This document shows, one piece after another, positions 4,773-6,142 of a DNA stretch of 6,142 bases. The position numbers and the translations under genes were made by a program. Positions within the stretch are counted from its first letter, which is position 1; each line of letters opens with the position of its first letter. The notes below the pieces were generated by a model. It had not been told where the DNA came from, ran no database searches, and saw only the letters and a list, made by a program, of their open reading frames with translations. This stretch comes from an uncultured bacterium (GTDB lineage Bacteria; Patescibacteriota; Dojkabacteria; CALFHW01): NCBI GenBank assembly GCA_937876695.1, contig CALFHW010000153.1, positions 1-6,142 of the forward strand. The letters are read 5' to 3'.

Positions 4773-6142
4773 ATGGAACTACTAAAACTCTGGAAAAATC
4801 GCAAGTTAGTCCTAGGCGTCAATGAGCGTAATCTCATGTATATGAGGCGCTACAACAGCGGTAAAGCCAAGAGAATTGCAGACAACAAGCTCCTCACCAA
4901 GAAAGTACTCAGCAAGGCTGGCATACCAACCCCTAGACTTATCGGCAGCATCGCCAGCGTCAAAGATCTTTATGAATTTGATTGGGATAGCCTACCTAGT
5001 AGCTTCGTAATTAAGCCTGTATCCGGCCTAGAAGGCGGAGGTATTGAGATCTTTTATAATCGTGACCAAGCGGGTAATTGGATCAAAGCTGACGGCAGCC
5101 GCTACTCCCTGGAGCAGATTAAAAACCTAGCTGCTGATATTATTGATGGGCGCTATTCGCTGCATAACCAGCCCGATATGGTGTTTTTTGAGGAAAGGAT
5201 ACGCATGCATAAATCGTTTTTGTATTATGCTTACAAGGGGGTACCTGACATCAGGATTGTGGTTTTCAATTCTATCCCGGTAATGGCCATGCTGCGCCTG
5301 CCAACTAAGCAATCCGATGGCAAGGGTAACTTGCAAATGGGCGCTGTAGGCTGCGGTATAGACATATCTACTGGAGTGACCACTACTGCAGTACTCGGCA
5401 AGGACCAACAGATCGAAACGATCCCTACTACTGGGTTAAATGTATCTGGTTTGAAAATCCCTTATTGGAATAAAATCCTAGAGTACGCAATCATGGCCCA
5501 GCGGGCAACAGATCTAAACTTCGCGGGCATCGATTTTTTGGTAGACCGAGATAAAGGGCCGATGATTATCGAGCTAAACGCCCGTCCAGGGCTTTCTATT
5601 CAAATCGCTAACCAAGATGGCCTGCGTTGGAGATTGCGCAAAGCTAGGGGCATTAAGGTGCAATCCATTGAAAAAGGCGTCCGTTTGGGTAAGGATTTAT
5701 TTGGCGGCTCTGTGGAGGAGGACATAGAGAGGATTTCCGGTAAGTATTTAGTAGGGATTTACGAGAATGTCACTTTATTCCCTATCATCAGTTCTGATGA
5801 GATTGTATCGACGCTAGAAGCCGGTAAAGCTATCGATACAAACAACGGGTCCCAAAATAGGACCGAACAGGACCCTAGTGAACATTCTAGCAAAGGCAAG
5901 CACAAAGCGGTCAAACCTCAGTACAAAGAGTTAACCACTAAAGCGAAGATCGATACAGGTGCTGACTCTACCTCAATCGATTTAGGACTTGCGCGTAAAT
6001 TAGGTTACAGCAAGGCGATTGATACTTTCGAGCAGATTGTGGCAGACTTTGAGAGGGCAAATACTGCTGCTAGGCAAGAAGACGCGCCCGAGGTGGAAAC
6101 TCAATCGGCAAAGGCCGATACCTCTGCGTCACAAATAAACGA
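4773..6142 (+). CDS. RimK-like ATP-grasp ligase fused to a retropepsin-like (RimB-type) protease domain, truncated by window edge
   Basis: The frame stays open for 456 codons to the window end. Residues 1-290 form an ATP-grasp domain related to alpha-L-glutamate ligase-like proteins. They show V-I-K81-P and the glycine loop S84-G-L-E-G-G-G90 for ATP, D159-I-R161-I-V-V-F, G-I-D254-F-L, and the Mg-binding I-E267-L-N269-A-R271-P-G. Such enzymes form amide bonds by activating a carboxylate with ATP. After a linker, Y-L-V-G-I-Y-E-N-V-T-L (325-335) resembles the first strand of RimB-like retropepsin folds. K-A-K-I-D394-T-G-A-D398-S-T-S then gives the catalytic D-T-G-A motif of aspartic proteases. 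A roughly 50-residue polar, low-complexity insert (340-386) separates these two parts, and another polar stretch (425-456) runs to the edge. The gene follows the 7TM gene by nine nt without a Shine-Dalgarno sequence. The ligase domain looks complete; the protease domain is cut off. Substrates are unknown. Confidence 0.85.
   Translation, partial: MELLKLWKNRKLVLGVNERNLMYMRRYNSGKAKRIADNKLLTKKVLSKAGIPTPRLIGSIASVKDLYEFDWDSLPSSFVIKPVSGLEGGGIEIFYNRDQAGNWIKADGSRYSLEQIKNLAADIIDGRYSLHNQPDMVFFEERIRMHKSFLYYAYKGVPDIRIVVFNSIPVMAMLRLPTKQSDGKGNLQMGAVGCGIDISTGVTTTAVLGKDQQIETIPTTGLNVSGLKIPYWNKILEYAIMAQRATDLNFAGIDFLVDRDKGPMIIELNARPGLSIQIANQDGLRWRLRKARGIKVQSIEKGVRLGKDLFGGSVEEDIERISGKYLVGIYENVTLFPIISSDEIVSTLEAGKAIDTNNGSQNRTEQDPSEHSSKGKHKAVKPQYKELTTKAKIDTGADSTSIDLGLARKLGYSKAIDTFEQIVADFERANTAARQEDAPEVETQSAKADTSASQIN

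Noticed and set aside
5127..5408. Minus-strand frames inside the 7TM and ATP-grasp genes (also 4358-4552)
   Set aside because: They are antisense to clear coding sequence and have no recognisable product.
1..6142. Reassigned genetic code (TGA as glycine), as in some Patescibacteria
   Set aside because: No complete gene here ends in TGA, but all known genes read full length without in-frame TGA and use ordinary glycine codons, so there is no evidence for reassignment.
1..6142. CRISPR array, insertion sequence, tRNA or rRNA gene
   Set aside because: No regularly spaced repeats, transposase, terminal inverted repeats or cloverleaf were found on either strand.

Overview
The window looks like a chromosomal segment from a bacterium of moderate GC content, most plausibly a member of the Candidate Phyla Radiation (Patescibacteria). 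This lineage call is an inference. It rests on the pairing of a stand-alone 7TM protein with a RimK-like ATP-grasp/retropepsin fusion, on a membrane-anchored Ig-like domain with paired cysteines, and on the near absence of Shine-Dalgarno sequences. No 16S rRNA or other decisive marker is present. Promoters are of bacterial sigma-70 type, and all the stop codons seen are TAA or TAG.

Left part (1-1236, minus strand): a PP2C-family serine/threonine protein phosphatase is followed, 18 nt downstream, by the first 44 codons of a protein with a signal peptide or membrane anchor. That second gene runs off the window. The phosphatase promoter is an extended -10 placed so close to the ATG that its mRNA should be leaderless. 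A divergent gene (1358-1930, plus strand) encodes a membrane-anchored protein with a Pro/Thr linker and a four-cysteine Ig-like domain.

Centre (1940-3170): a strong promoter drives a structured leader of about 180 nt, then rplJ (L10) and rplL (L7/L12), closed by a clear intrinsic terminator. The leader has several helices, some of them mutually exclusive, as expected for an autoregulated r-protein operon. Only rplJ in this window has a convincing Shine-Dalgarno site.

Right part (3200-6142): directly after the terminator lies a two-gene type II toxin-antitoxin module. It has a Phd/YefM-like antitoxin and a PIN-domain VapC-like toxin, and its promoter overlaps one of two TGTACA-core palindromes set 21 bp apart. 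Next is a two-gene operon, again with a predicted leaderless start: a 7TM membrane protein of the transglutaminase-associated family, then an ATP-grasp amidoligase-like protein fused to a retropepsin-like (RimB-type) protease domain that runs off the window. The ligase and protease are normally separate proteins. Their fusion beside a membrane protein suggests a membrane-linked system that adds and removes amino-acid or peptide modifications, and it is the most interesting part of the window.
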